Shown piece after piece: positions 25,925 to 34,743 of a stretch of DNA of 64,000 bases (position 1 is its first letter; each line of letters opens with the position of its first letter). The stretch is from positions 1 through 64,000 of the forward strand of contig CAZFAJ010000002.1 in NCBI GenBank assembly GCA_964517005.1, written 5' to 3'. The notes beneath the pieces are model-generated. The model ran no database searches, had not been told where the DNA came from, and was given only the letters and a program-made list of their open reading frames with translations. The position numbers and the translations under genes were made by a program. This DNA comes from CAYVBJ01 sp964517005. GTDB taxonomy: Bacteria > Bacteroidota > Rhodothermia > Balneolales > Balneolaceae.

Positions 25925-26546
25925 TCAATTTTTCATATGGCTGCTGATCAGCTGTTCGTTCAGTTTTGTTGCTTTAGATTTGGGTGCACAAACTCCCCGG
26001 TTTGACGAGTTAAAATCAAAATTTGAAACCGGACAAATATTTTCGGCAGACTTCCGGCACCAGTACAACGATGCTTTTACCGGTGAGCAAACGGTTACCG
26101 AAGGAAAGATCTGGATTGGCAAAGAGAAGTACCGGATAGAGGCTGATAACCAGGTTATGGTGGTCAACGGGGATCTTTCAAAAGTCTACAACCGTACACG
26201 CAACCGGCTGATCATCAGCCCCTATATCGAAGAAGAGGATGATTATGCACCCTCCAGAATGTTACAGGGTGTGGATGATTCGTATATTGTCAGTGAGAAA
26301 AGCAGCGATAGCGGGAATCCGGTTATTTTGCTCGAAAACGAAGATCTCTTTGCTGTATTTGAGCAGGTGCAGATAACAGTTGACACAGAGGGAATGCCCC
26401 GCGAAATCGAAGCATTTGACCAGGCAGAAAACAGATTGGTAACGCAGTTCAATAATGGCAGATTTATTGACCGGGAAAATTCAATATTTGAAATGGATGT
26501 TTCCGGATCCGCTGAAATCATCGACCTGCGACACGAAAGCCCATGA
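25896..26546 (+). CDS. lolA: LolA-like outer-membrane lipoprotein carrier
   Basis: A 216-residue periplasmic protein with a Sec signal ending near LGAQ (residue 31). The mature part has the incomplete beta-barrel pattern of LolA: FSADFRHQYNDAFTGEQTVTEGKIWIGKEKYRI, then VVNGDLSKVYNRTRNRLIISPY. LolA ferries lipoproteins from LolCDE to the outer membrane, which suits an organism with many outer-membrane lipoproteins such as the ones in this window. The start lies inside the 3' end of ftsK (29-base overlap), the same ftsK-lolA order seen widely in Bacteroidota and other phyla. Confidence 0.82.
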   Translation: MKYLMNLTYNQFFIWLLISCSFSFVALDLGAQTPRFDELKSKFETGQIFSADFRHQYNDAFTGEQTVTEGKIWIGKEKYRIEADNQVMVVNGDLSKVYNRTRNRLIISPYIEEEDDYAPSRMLQGVDDSYIVSEKSSDSGNPVILLENEDLFAVFEQVQITVDTEGMPREIEAFDQAENRLVTQFNNGRFIDRENSIFEMDVSGSAEIIDLRHESP

Positions 26547-27535
26547 CAAAACGAGTTCTGAACATCGTTGTATCTATCATTGTTGCGGCGATGTTTTTTT
26601 GGCTTGCTTTCCGGTCGGTTCCGCTGCAGGAACTCTGGCACCAGATAAAGACAATATCCATTTGGTGGATAGCACCTTTTATTGTTGTTACACTATTAAG
26701 CCATTTTATTCGTGCTGAACGATGGAGGCTCCTCTTTCCAAAAGAGTGGAGATTGAGACGTTCAACCCTGTTTGCCGGGGTTATGCTGGGATATTTTTTA
26801 AATAATCTTGTACCGAGACTCGGAGAAATTTCGCGCCCGGTTTACGTTGCCAGGCAGCATGGGCTGAGTAAGAGTAATATGATTGGCACAATTGTTCTTG
26901 AGCGTCTCATCGATATTATAACAATGCTCGCAATTTTTTTATTGACAATTTTTTTTATTGTGCGGGATACGGATCTTGTCATGCGGGTTTTTGGTACTGA
27001 AAACTGGATGTGGTATCACTATGCAGCAATTCCGGCCGTAATACTCTTGATTGTAGCCGGAATTCTGCTATTTTACAGACTGCTTTTAGGTTTCGAGAAA
27101 AAAAACCGGTTAAAAAACCCATTCCTTCAAAAATTTACAGAAGCGGCGAAGTCGTTTGGAAAAGGGATGGTATCAGTAAGAAATATCAGTCACTGGCCAC
27201 GGTTTTTATTTTTAACGGCAGCAATATGGTTCGGATACATCGTTATGACTTATCTGCCTTTTTACATGTTTGATCTGACGGCTGAATACGATCTTACACT
27301 GGCAAGTGCGCTTGTAATTACGGTAATATCATCTATAGGAATCACAATCCCGACTCCTGCAGGTCTGGGAAGTTATCACTTGTTTGTGCAGCAGGCCATG
27401 TGGCTGATATATGGTGTACCCCTCGTAACCGGACTCGCTTATGCAACGGTGACACATGCATCCATGATGTTACTGATATTTATTGCAGGACCGGTTTCTT
27501 TATGGTGGGATAAATTTTATACACTGAAGAGCTGA
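26543..27535 (+). CDS. flippase-like / lysylphosphatidylglycerol synthase TM-region (UPF0104) membrane protein
   Basis: A 330-residue integral membrane protein with about eight helices and the UPF0104 (LPG_synthase_TM) pattern. Visible pieces are the N-terminal helix pair, HFIRAERWRLLF, GVMLGYFLNNLVPRLGEISRPVYVARQHG, VLERLIDIIT, and the late TIPTPAGLGSYHLFVQ block. The family includes AglD-type glycolipid flippase-like proteins and the membrane part of MprF. It overlaps the lolA-like stop by 4 bases, so it is co-translated. The substrate is unknown; a lipid-linked intermediate is likely. The T-rich sequence after the stop (27578-27599) may help end transcription. Confidence 0.85.
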   Translation: MTKRVLNIVVSIIVAAMFFWLAFRSVPLQELWHQIKTISIWWIAPFIVVTLLSHFIRAERWRLLFPKEWRLRRSTLFAGVMLGYFLNNLVPRLGEISRPVYVARQHGLSKSNMIGTIVLERLIDIITMLAIFLLTIFFIVRDTDLVMRVFGTENWMWYHYAAIPAVILLIVAGILLFYRLLLGFEKKNRLKNPFLQKFTEAAKSFGKGMVSVRNISHWPRFLFLTAAIWFGYIVMTYLPFYMFDLTAEYDLTLASALVITVISSIGITIPTPAGLGSYHLFVQQAMWLIYGVPLVTGLAYATVTHASMMLLIFIAGPVSLWWDKFYTLKS

Positions 27536-27642
27536 TAAGTATGTTTTTGGGTCTGCATAAGAGGTCGGCCTGAACCTATTTTTTTATTTTGATTTTTTTG
27601 AATCTGTAATAGTGTCTTTTTTTATTAAATTCATACCTTTAA

Positions 27643-29406
27643 GTGTTTTATGAAATGCGTCTACAAAACTCAATGAACCTCAAATATACCCTCATTTTAC
27701 TGCTTCTTTCTTCTCTTTTTTCAATGAATCCCGCTTTGGCTCAGGATGCTGAAGGGCAGCAGGAATCCCAACAATCACTTTTACCTGAAATTGATCCGCA
27801 GGATATTGAGATCAGGAGTCAGTTTACGGCAAGGTTTCCGGGCCTGCGCAGGCAGCCTATTCTGGGAATGAATCCAAGGCCCAGAGTATACCAGATCGAT
27901 CCCGGCCGCATGCCGTTTATCGAATCTTATAATCAGGTTATGGCTTCTTTGCCTGTCGGCATGCTCAGCCGGCCGGAAGTACCGGAAATAAAACTGCTCC
28001 CCTATGCGGATTCAAATCATGGTTTTTTCAGAGGTGGCTTTGGCAATTACACGTCACCTGAATCTGAATTATTTGCCATGACCAATATTGGAAAAAATAA
28101 CTGGATCTCCGTAAATGCGGATTATCAATCAACAAATGGGCACCTGGACAATCAGGAAAGCTCCTTCCGTTTCTTTAACGGGGATGTTTCATACCTGGGC
28201 CGAATAACGGATAAAGTGTTGCTTGAGACACAGGTTGGATTTTTTAATAATTTTAATCACTTACCTTCAGTAGAAGGAGTGGGTACTGTTGCGGATTTCG
28301 GAACGGCCAGAAATGAATATGAGGGAATAACTTTCCGTACGGCCGTCCGGAATAGCGTGAATACAGTTGAGGGATGGGAGGCGTCTGTTAATGGTTTTGT
28401 GCATTCAATTGATCTTTTGGCTGATCCGCAGTTTCTGAGTACGGCTGCCGATGAATGGGGAATAAGGGCAGATGGACAAAGAGAATGGGCAGGCAACCGG
28501 CTGAATGAAACGTTTAACATAAAGGCTGATCTTCAGGTGGGAAGTGTAGATCAAACCGTTACCGGCGGATCTGAGTCATGGAGTGTTGCAGGTTTCAGCG
28601 GAGGATATCAGCGGCTATTTAATTATAAAACAAATGTTGTTGCGGATATCGGGTTTTATCACGTGAGCGATGCAGTTGAGAATTCAACTTTTTATCTGGC
28701 CCCGAAAATCGGCGTTACACATTCACTTTTCAACGGACTAAAAATACGTGGTGAAGCTTCAGGACTGCCGGAACACAGAAGTTTGATGGATTATCTCAGG
28801 GAAAATCGTTTTCTTTCACAAAATACGGAACTTCAGCACTCTTATACAGTGGAACTGCTTGGCGAATTGGTTATTGAGCCAGTGCAGGGAACTCTGGTGA
28901 GAGGTGGTGTCAGTTACAGGGATATTGATAATTATGCTTTTTATTCACGTGAAGTTGAATCCGACATAACAGGTACCTTTAATACTTTTTACACTCTGAA
29001 TTATCAGGATGCAACGGATTTTAAAATATTTGCCGGAGTTAGTCAGCAGATAGTAAGTAATGTATTTTGGCTTGATGCAGATGGCCACTGGCGGCGGCCG
29101 GAACTATCCAATGGCGACGATATACCTTTTGAGGAGTCTTTTACCCTTCGAAGTGCACTGTCATTCCGGCCGGTGGAAAGATTGTTGTTTGAAGGCTGGG
29201 GCGAATTTGTCGGATCGCGTGAAAATCCGGCGGGTTCAGACCTGGATTCATTTTTACTGCTCGGAACAAGGCTGGAACTTACGGTAACGAACAGAATCGG
29301 AGTCTATGGAAAAATCGTAAACCTGCTGAATCAGGAGTACGAAATCTGGCAGGGTTATGAAGAAAGAGATTTTCAGGCAGTTGCAGGAATAACGATTATC
29401 TTTTAG
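27643..29406 (+). CDS. outer-membrane beta-barrel protein, TonB-receptor-like
   Basis: The frame is 587 codons, but the real start is probably the ATG at 27673, which begins a normal signal peptide (MNLKYTLILLLLSSLFSMNP). The mature protein has about twenty amphipathic strands. The end, NLLNQEYEIWQGYEERDFQAV and a final Phe, looks like the last strands of a TonB-dependent receptor. No TonB box, carboxypeptidase-like domain or plug is recognisable in the N-terminal 100 residues, so it may be a plug-less barrel relying on its neighbours. It precedes the HU genes by 9 bases, which suggests a shared transcript. Confidence 0.75.
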   Translation: MFYEMRLQNSMNLKYTLILLLLSSLFSMNPALAQDAEGQQESQQSLLPEIDPQDIEIRSQFTARFPGLRRQPILGMNPRPRVYQIDPGRMPFIESYNQVMASLPVGMLSRPEVPEIKLLPYADSNHGFFRGGFGNYTSPESELFAMTNIGKNNWISVNADYQSTNGHLDNQESSFRFFNGDVSYLGRITDKVLLETQVGFFNNFNHLPSVEGVGTVADFGTARNEYEGITFRTAVRNSVNTVEGWEASVNGFVHSIDLLADPQFLSTAADEWGIRADGQREWAGNRLNETFNIKADLQVGSVDQTVTGGSESWSVAGFSGGYQRLFNYKTNVVADIGFYHVSDAVENSTFYLAPKIGVTHSLFNGLKIRGEASGLPEHRSLMDYLRENRFLSQNTELQHSYTVELLGELVIEPVQGTLVRGGVSYRDIDNYAFYSREVESDITGTFNTFYTLNYQDATDFKIFAGVSQQIVSNVFWLDADGHWRRPELSNGDDIPFEESFTLRSALSFRPVERLLFEGWGEFVGSRENPAGSDLDSFLLLGTRLELTVTNRIGVYGKIVNLLNQEYEIWQGYEERDFQAVAGITIIF

Positions 29407-29414
29407 ATCAGGTA

Positions 29415-29618
29415 ATGGAAAAGATTTTTATAAAAGCGTTTAAGGAAACAATCCGTGAAGAAATAATAAATAACAACACGGTACAGATTGATGGATTTGG
29501 CCGATTCGAAAAGAAACATCAAAATCAGCGTCAGAAAAAATTCGAAAATGGCAGAATCGTACTGTTGCCACCGCGCGACAAGATAACTTTCAGTTCGGAA
29601 ATCACAGAGAAACCATGA
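29415..29618 (+). CDS. short HU-like DNA-binding protein
   Basis: A 67-residue protein with the central HU-fold block VQIDGFGRFEKK and a following arm and strands (KFENGRIVLLPPRDKITFSSE). It lacks the first helix of classic HU (about 90 residues) and has a short DNA-binding arm, so dimerisation with another HU-type chain is plausible. Its stop overlaps the start of the next gene by 4 bases. That gene's product also starts with an HU-type domain, so the two could form a heterodimer. DNA binding is inferred from the family. Confidence 0.75.
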   Translation: MEKIFIKAFKETIREEIINNNTVQIDGFGRFEKKHQNQRQKKFENGRIVLLPPRDKITFSSEITEKP

Positions 29619-30972
29619 AGATAGAAAAACAGCAGTTAATCGAATTACTGGTTGTAAAAACGGGATTGGATCAAAAATCTATTGAAAAACAACTTGATGA
29701 ACTTGTGGGGAGAATCAGGGATGCGGCAGACAGGGGCAAAGCCCTGGAAGTGAAAGGATTTGGCCTGTTCTATTACTCTGAAACCGGCGATCTGAAGTTT
29801 GATCCGTCTGAAGAGTTTAAAACAGAGGTCAATTTTAAATATACCGGAATGGAGCCCATCGAAGTGCAGGAAGCACATGCTGCTGCGGGAGTTGATGAGA
29901 TTATTACCGGAGATGAACCTAACGCGGAGATCAGTGAAGAAGTAGAAGATGAAGATATATGGGGNNNNNNNNNNNNNNNNNNNNNNNNNNNNNNNNNNNN
30001 NNNNNNNNNNNNNNNNNNNNNNNNNNNNNNNNNNNNNNNNNNNNNNNNNNNNNNNNNNNNNNNNCTTTTGAAGAGTTAATAGGTGATGCATTCAGTACAT
30101 TAGATGAAGAAGAAAAAGAAGAAGAGAAGGACTCTGCTGAAAAAGATGATTTAGAGGATAAACCCGTGAAAACCGGAGATTCAGAAGAACCGGAAAAAGT
30201 CTTATCTGAAAAGAAAAGTATCGATGATTACATCAATGATTCCGATTCTGAAAGGGAAGTTAAATCTGAAAAAACAGAACAAAGCAAGAAAAAACCTGCC
30301 CGATATCCTAAAAAACCTGGAAAAAGATTTACACTCCCGGAAGATGAATCTCATGCAATTCCAATAAATATGGTTATCATAGGACTCTCTGTACTGATCG
30401 TAATTGTCGTCGGATATTTTGTAGTAAGTGACCTGACATCCAGTCAATCACCGGTTTCAACTCCGACTGTAGCAGAGCAGCAGACAGAGCGAAATGGAGG
30501 ATCGCAACAGACAGTACAGGAAAGTGACGAAGCAGACGAAGGCCAGGCGGCAGAAGACACTGAAGAATCCGGTGAGACAGGAGAAACTGCTGCAGCTGAA
30601 AACGGACAGGAACAGACAACCGCAGATGAGTCGCAGGCAGAAGGTGAAACCGGATTACCATCTGAATCCGGTGAGGAACTTCAGGAGGATTCTCCTGTTT
30701 ACGGTTTAAGAGGAACAATAAATGAAACTATATCCGATGGTTACACAATTATTGTTCATTCTCTGCGTGATGAAGACAATGCAAGACAAGCCATGCAGCG
30801 GCTCCGGGAAGAAGGTTACCGGGCGATGGTGTACTCCCGCGAACTGCCTGAAACCGGTTTTGTCTGGCGCGTGGGAATTGGCCAGTTCGAAACGTTGGAG
30901 AATGCGAGAAATGTTGCTGATAACCTGCCGGATCCCCTTAATGAAAATAACTTTATCCAAAGAATACAATAA
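29615..30972 (+). CDS. HU-domain, membrane anchor and SPOR-domain protein (gap inside)
   Basis: The N-terminal 95 residues form an HU/CCDC81-type domain (QLIELLVVKTGLDQKSI, VKGFGLFYYSETGDLKF). A very acidic stretch is interrupted by 100 N (29965-30064). Past the gap, about 80 acidic residues precede one membrane helix (INMVIIGLSVLIVIVVGYFV), then a Gln/Glu-rich periplasmic linker and a C-terminal SPOR domain (YTIIVHSLRDEDNARQAMQRL ... VWRVGIGQFETLENA). SPOR domains bind denuded glycan at the septum, and HU-type domains bind DNA. The reading frames on the two sides of the gap differ, so the gap's true length is not 100. It was known as a Bacteroidota architecture; here it precedes exbB-exbD-tonB. 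Confidence 0.75.
29965..30064. other. assembly gap of 100 N
   Basis: This gap lies inside the HU-SPOR gene. The upstream part is in one frame and the downstream part in another, so the real gap has a length not equal to 100 modulo 3, or contains another break. Confidence 0.98.
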
Positions 30973-30985
30973 CAAATAACCATCT

Positions 30986-31711
30986 ATGTTTACCTTACAT
31001 TTGCTATTTCAAAACGCTGATGAAGCAGTTGCTGATACCTTAGCACAAATGCTTGCCGAAGAATCATCCATGTCATTTTTCGATGTGTTATCGCAGGGCG
31101 GTATCCTGATGATTCCCCTGTTTATTCTCTCCGTAGTCGCAATCTATGTAATTGCTGAACGGTGGAGAACCTTGAACAGCTCGAAAATGGATATCGGCTC
31201 TATGCTGAATTCACTCGAAATGATGTTAAAATCCGGAGATCAGCAGCGTGCCCTTCAATACTGTGATCAATTTGACAAACCACTTGCCCGGATTCTGAAA
31301 GCCGGGATAAGACGCCTTGGAAAACCTATCCGGGATATTGAAGATGCAATTGAAAATGCCGGAAAAAAAGAAATATTCCAGCTCGAAAAACGAATGAACT
31401 GGCTGGCTACCATCGCAGGTGTAGCTCCCCTGGTCGGTTTTACAGGAACAGTGACGGGTATGATCCGGGCTTTTATGGATATTCAGGCACTTCAGGGGAA
31501 TGTAAATCCAAGTGTTTTGGCCGGCGGAATCTGGGAAGCTCTCATTACCACAGCTACCGGGCTAATTGTCGGTATCATTGCGTATGGATTCTATAACTTT
31601 TTACAGGGTAAAATAAACCGGGAGATTTTCGAGTTTGAAAATGCCTCTACAGATTTTATTGACCTTCTGCAATCACCTACACCCAAAAAACGAAATGAGG
31701 TGAACGTGTGA
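30986..31711 (+). CDS. exbB: MotA/TolQ/ExbB proton channel family protein
   Basis: A 241-residue inner-membrane protein with three membrane helices. The first is GGILMIPLFILSVVAIYVIAERW; the conserved helix 2 is IAGVAPLVGFTGTVTGMIRAF; helix 3 is IWEALITTATGLIVGIIAYG, with the Thr/Ala proton-path residues. With the ExbD product and TonB it forms the proton-driven motor that energises outer-membrane receptors. A TolQ-like division role is equally possible because of the SPOR-domain protein just upstream. Its stop TGA overlaps the next ATG (TGATG). Confidence 0.93.
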   Translation: MFTLHLLFQNADEAVADTLAQMLAEESSMSFFDVLSQGGILMIPLFILSVVAIYVIAERWRTLNSSKMDIGSMLNSLEMMLKSGDQQRALQYCDQFDKPLARILKAGIRRLGKPIRDIEDAIENAGKKEIFQLEKRMNWLATIAGVAPLVGFTGTVTGMIRAFMDIQALQGNVNPSVLAGGIWEALITTATGLIVGIIAYGFYNFLQGKINREIFEFENASTDFIDLLQSPTPKKRNEVNV

Positions 31712-32121
31712 TGGATTTTAGAAAAGGCAGCAAAAAACTTGAACCCCTAACGATGTTTTCGCAGTCATCGCTGACGGATATTATACTTTTGTTGTTGATC
31801 TTTTTCCTTCTTACCTCTTCTTTTGTCACAAATTTTGGAATCAGGATAAACATTCCGCAGGCGGAAGCGGGAACCACTACCGATGTACAGCATATTTCAG
31901 TGGCCGTTACCCCTGAAGGTAATTTTTTTGTTGACGGAGAACAGACCGCAAGAGGACAGCTCTCAACAGCTATCCGGCAGGCATTTCAGGCGAAACCTCA
32001 GGGTACACTCGTTATCCGTGCCGACAGGGATGCAAAAGTAGAGGACGCAGTGAACGTTATGAATATAGGAAAAGCATTAAACATGAGAATAGTGATGGCA
32101 ACAGAGAGGGACTCACGTTAA
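31711..32121 (+). CDS. exbD: ExbD/TolR family biopolymer transporter
   Basis: About 136 residues with one N-terminal membrane helix whose aspartate is in SSLTDIILLLLIFFLLTS (the conserved Asp of the proton path). A periplasmic domain follows that ends in VIRADRDAKVEDAVNVMNIG. The ATG at 31711 overlaps the exbB stop by one base; a GTG three bases earlier is an alternative. It works with ExbB in the motor complex. It is followed by tonB after 5 bases. Confidence 0.93.
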   Translation: MDFRKGSKKLEPLTMFSQSSLTDIILLLLIFFLLTSSFVTNFGIRINIPQAEAGTTTDVQHISVAVTPEGNFFVDGEQTARGQLSTAIRQAFQAKPQGTLVIRADRDAKVEDAVNVMNIGKALNMRIVMATERDSR

Positions 32122-32126
32122 CATTT

Positions 32127-32966
32127 ATGCTCGACCGGCTATCTACATATCTGAATGTGGACAAGGAAGACAGGTTTGGTTTTGCCGTTACAGGCGGAAT
32201 ACATCTTGTGCTTTTTATCATTGCACTTCTGTATACGTTTGATATGAATATTGACAGACGCCCTGCATATATAGAAGTCACACTTGGGGAGTACAGAAGC
32301 GGAACCGTTGCAGAGAGAGCTGAAGTTCAAAGCGAAGAGGTAGCGACTCGTCCCACCCCTTCAGAGACAGAACCGGACAAACCCGACCCTGAAGTAACAA
32401 CTCCACAGGAAACTCCGCAGGAAGTTACCGAGGAGGTGACAAAACCTGTAGAACTCACAGAACAGGAAGAAGAGATTGAAGATGAGGAGATCATTGAAAC
32501 ACCCGAAACGGAAATAATTGAACCTGAGGAAGAACAGACGGAAGAAATAGTAGAAGAGGAATCTGCACCGCCAAAAGTTGAAGAAGCAGAAGAGGTTCAG
32601 CAGGGTGTGCAGGCGAGTGGCGATGAGGAGGGTACAGAAGGCAGAATGAATGTAGACCAGGGAACGGGAAACGATGAGGAGAAATCAGCCCCTTATGATT
32701 TGCGATGGGAGGGCGATCTGGAACGCGACCCAATGATGCAGCCATTACCTGAAAACAGAGCTGATGTTGAAGCAGTGATTACCGTTCGATTTGAAGTAAA
32801 TCCTGACGGCTCAATCGGGCGAATCATACCAATGCGAAAAATGAATCCGGAGCTTGAACGTGAGGTTTTTCGAACTCTCCGCGGATGGAGATTTTCCAGG
32901 TTGCCCTCCGGAGTTCCACAAGAAGCACAATGGGGAACCATCACATTTCGGTTTGTTTTGGAATAA
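32127..32966 (+). CDS. tonB: energy transducer TonB
   Basis: A 279-residue TonB. One N-terminal membrane helix (about residues 24-42, LVLFIIALLYTF) is followed by a long Pro/Glu/Thr-rich spacer (about 60-170) that spans the periplasm. The C-terminal domain has VEAVITVRFEVNPDGSIGRI and ends with TLRGWRFSRLP and ITFRFVLE. It couples ExbBD to TonB-dependent receptors such as the SusC and copper-type receptors in this window. The spacer is glutamate-rich rather than the lysine-proline type of E. coli. Confidence 0.9.
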   Translation: MLDRLSTYLNVDKEDRFGFAVTGGIHLVLFIIALLYTFDMNIDRRPAYIEVTLGEYRSGTVAERAEVQSEEVATRPTPSETEPDKPDPEVTTPQETPQEVTEEVTKPVELTEQEEEIEDEEIIETPETEIIEPEEEQTEEIVEEESAPPKVEEAEEVQQGVQASGDEEGTEGRMNVDQGTGNDEEKSAPYDLRWEGDLERDPMMQPLPENRADVEAVITVRFEVNPDGSIGRIIPMRKMNPELEREVFRTLRGWRFSRLPSGVPQEAQWGTITFRFVLE

Positions 32967-33038
32967 AAAACGCCCCGGCTTTAAATATATATTGCAAACA
33001 TTAGAATTTTTTAATATTATCTTCTGACAAACTCTAAA

Positions 33039-33464
33039 GTGTCACGTAGTAATATGTCAAAGATAAAAAAAGGCCGGGTTCTCATTGTCGAAGATGATGT
33101 GTTGTTGTCATTAGTAGAAGAGAGGCTGTTAAAAAAATTAGGATATGGTGTTGCGGGAAAGGCTGTAAATGGCGAAGATGCCATAACAAAAGCTAAAGAG
33201 CTTAATCCAGACGCAATACTAATGGATATTTCTCTGAAGGGAGACCTGGATGGTGTTCAGGCGATGGAGATGATTCGTGAATTTTCGAATGTTCCCGTTA
33301 TCTATCTATCTGGCAACTCAGATAAGTACAATATGGAACGTGCACGAAAAACGGACTATGTGGATTATCTCGTGAAACCTATTACAGCAGATGACCTCGT
33401 AACTCCTTTACAAAATGCAATAAGTGAAGAATGTCTGAATGAAGATGGCAATTTTATTGCTTAG
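33039..33464 (+). CDS. single-domain response regulator (CheY-like)
   Basis: A 141-codon receiver domain. The acidic pair is IVEDDVLL, the phospho-acceptor Asp is in PDAILMDISLKGDLDG, and the switch Ser/Thr and Lys are in VIYLSGNSD and DYLVKPI. No output domain is attached. The start may be GTG at 33039 or ATG at 33054; the latter gives a tighter N-terminus. It stands alone with no kinase nearby. The HisKA_2 kinase at 7436 is the only kinase in the window, and partnership is unproven. Confidence 0.9.
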   Translation: MSRSNMSKIKKGRVLIVEDDVLLSLVEERLLKKLGYGVAGKAVNGEDAITKAKELNPDAILMDISLKGDLDGVQAMEMIREFSNVPVIYLSGNSDKYNMERARKTDYVDYLVKPITADDLVTPLQNAISEECLNEDGNFIA

Positions 33465-33536
33465 ATAAGAATTCTCTCAGGGTTCAATCTGCGAAACACA
33501 GATGCAGATATTAGTAGTATTTATCTGAATCTTCAT

Positions 33537-34541
33537 CTATGATTTTAAATTTATAATGATCCGCCCGGCTTGTTTCCCCTCCAGCATTTTGTCAATTTCT
33601 TCAGGAAGCTGGTTAAGCGGGATTTCCCGGGCAATCATATCAAGGCCGGAAGGCTTCCATTCATTTGCCAGCAAATTCCAGATTTTTTTACGAAGGCTCA
33701 TCAGACAAATACCCGAATCAATACCCATTAAGCTGACACCGCGCAGAATAAAGGGATAGACACTTGTATGTAATTCATGTCCCAGTATATTTCCGCAGCA
33801 AGTTACAATTCCATTGTGTGCAGTTTGGCGAATTACCGTATCCAGTAATTCGCCCCCAACGGTTTCAACTGAGGCAATCCAGCGGCTTCCAAGCAGTGGT
33901 TTCTTACTTTTATCCCGTACTTCAGCCCGGTCAATTATTTCAGAAGCCCCCAGTTTTTTCAGATAATCGTGCTTTTGTTTCTTCCCGGTAACGGCTGTAA
34001 CATTATAACCCAAATGTGAAAGTATTAGTATAGCACAAGAACCAACTCCACCTGTTGAACCGGTTACAAGCAGATCACCATCTCCCGGTTTTATAGCTGA
34101 ATCAGTTATTTTTTTAATACCGATAGCCGCCGTTAACCCTGCTGTTCCATAGATCATGCTTTCGCGAAGGGTTAATCCTTGCGGTAAAGGCACAATCCAT
34201 TTGGCCGGTACGCGAATATACTCTCCAAACCCGCCGGGTGTATTCATCCCCAGATCATAGCTTGTTACGATAACCTTATCTCCTTCCCGGAATTTCGGGT
34301 TTTGACTTGAAACAACCTTCCCGGCCGCATCAATACCCGGAGTGTGCGGATAGTTTTTTGTAATTCCCGGGCGACCCGTTGCCGAAAGTGCATCTTTGTA
34401 ATTGAGTGATGAGTAATGAACGCGAATCAGCACTTCATTTTCGGGAAGTGAATTTATTTGTAACTCTTTAACACTGTTTACGAAGCGGTTGCCAATCTTT
34501 TCTGTAACAAGTGCATGATATCGCTTTTTTCCGTGAATCAT
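33537..34541 (-). CDS. YhdH/YhfP-type quinone oxidoreductase (acrylyl-CoA reductase-like MDR)
   Basis: A 334-residue medium-chain dehydrogenase/reductase without the structural zinc cysteines. Family features are VHYSSLNYKDALSATGRPG, PHTPGIDAAGKVV, the NADP site TGSTGGVGSCAI, and VETVGGELLD. YhdH/AcuI reduces acrylyl-CoA with NADPH to propionyl-CoA. The exact substrate here is not fixed by sequence. Single gene, convergent with the response regulator and divergent from susC. Confidence 0.88.
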   Translation of the reverse strand: MIHGKKRYHALVTEKIGNRFVNSVKELQINSLPENEVLIRVHYSSLNYKDALSATGRPGITKNYPHTPGIDAAGKVVSSQNPKFREGDKVIVTSYDLGMNTPGGFGEYIRVPAKWIVPLPQGLTLRESMIYGTAGLTAAIGIKKITDSAIKPGDGDLLVTGSTGGVGSCAILILSHLGYNVTAVTGKKQKHDYLKKLGASEIIDRAEVRDKSKKPLLGSRWIASVETVGGELLDTVIRQTAHNGIVTCCGNILGHELHTSVYPFILRGVSLMGIDSGICLMSLRKKIWNLLANEWKPSGLDMIAREIPLNQLPEEIDKMLEGKQAGRIIINLKS

Positions 34542-34623
34542 AAAAATAAAAGGGGTGTCTAAATTAAACCGAAAATTATAAAATCTTTATGATTTTGTGA
34601 TAAATGTTTGTATGCCGTTGAAT

Positions 34624-34696
34624 CAATTAGTATAATTTAATCAATACTATTGGGTTTCAGACAATTTCGGATTCATCGAATAAGCAGATGAATCCG
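34624..34696. promoter_or_regulatory. two inverted repeats in the susC upstream region
   Basis: CGGATTCATC (34668-34677) pairs perfectly with GATGAATCCG (34687-34696), with a 9-base spacer. Just before it, CAATTAGTAT (34624-34633) pairs with ATACTATTG (34644-34652) apart from one extra T. Both lie 48-120 bases before the susC ATG at 34744 and are likely operators or leader hairpins. Confidence 0.45.
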
Positions 34697-34743
34697 TCTT
34701 TAGTTATATATTCGGAATAAACATTAACAAATAAACAAGTCAT

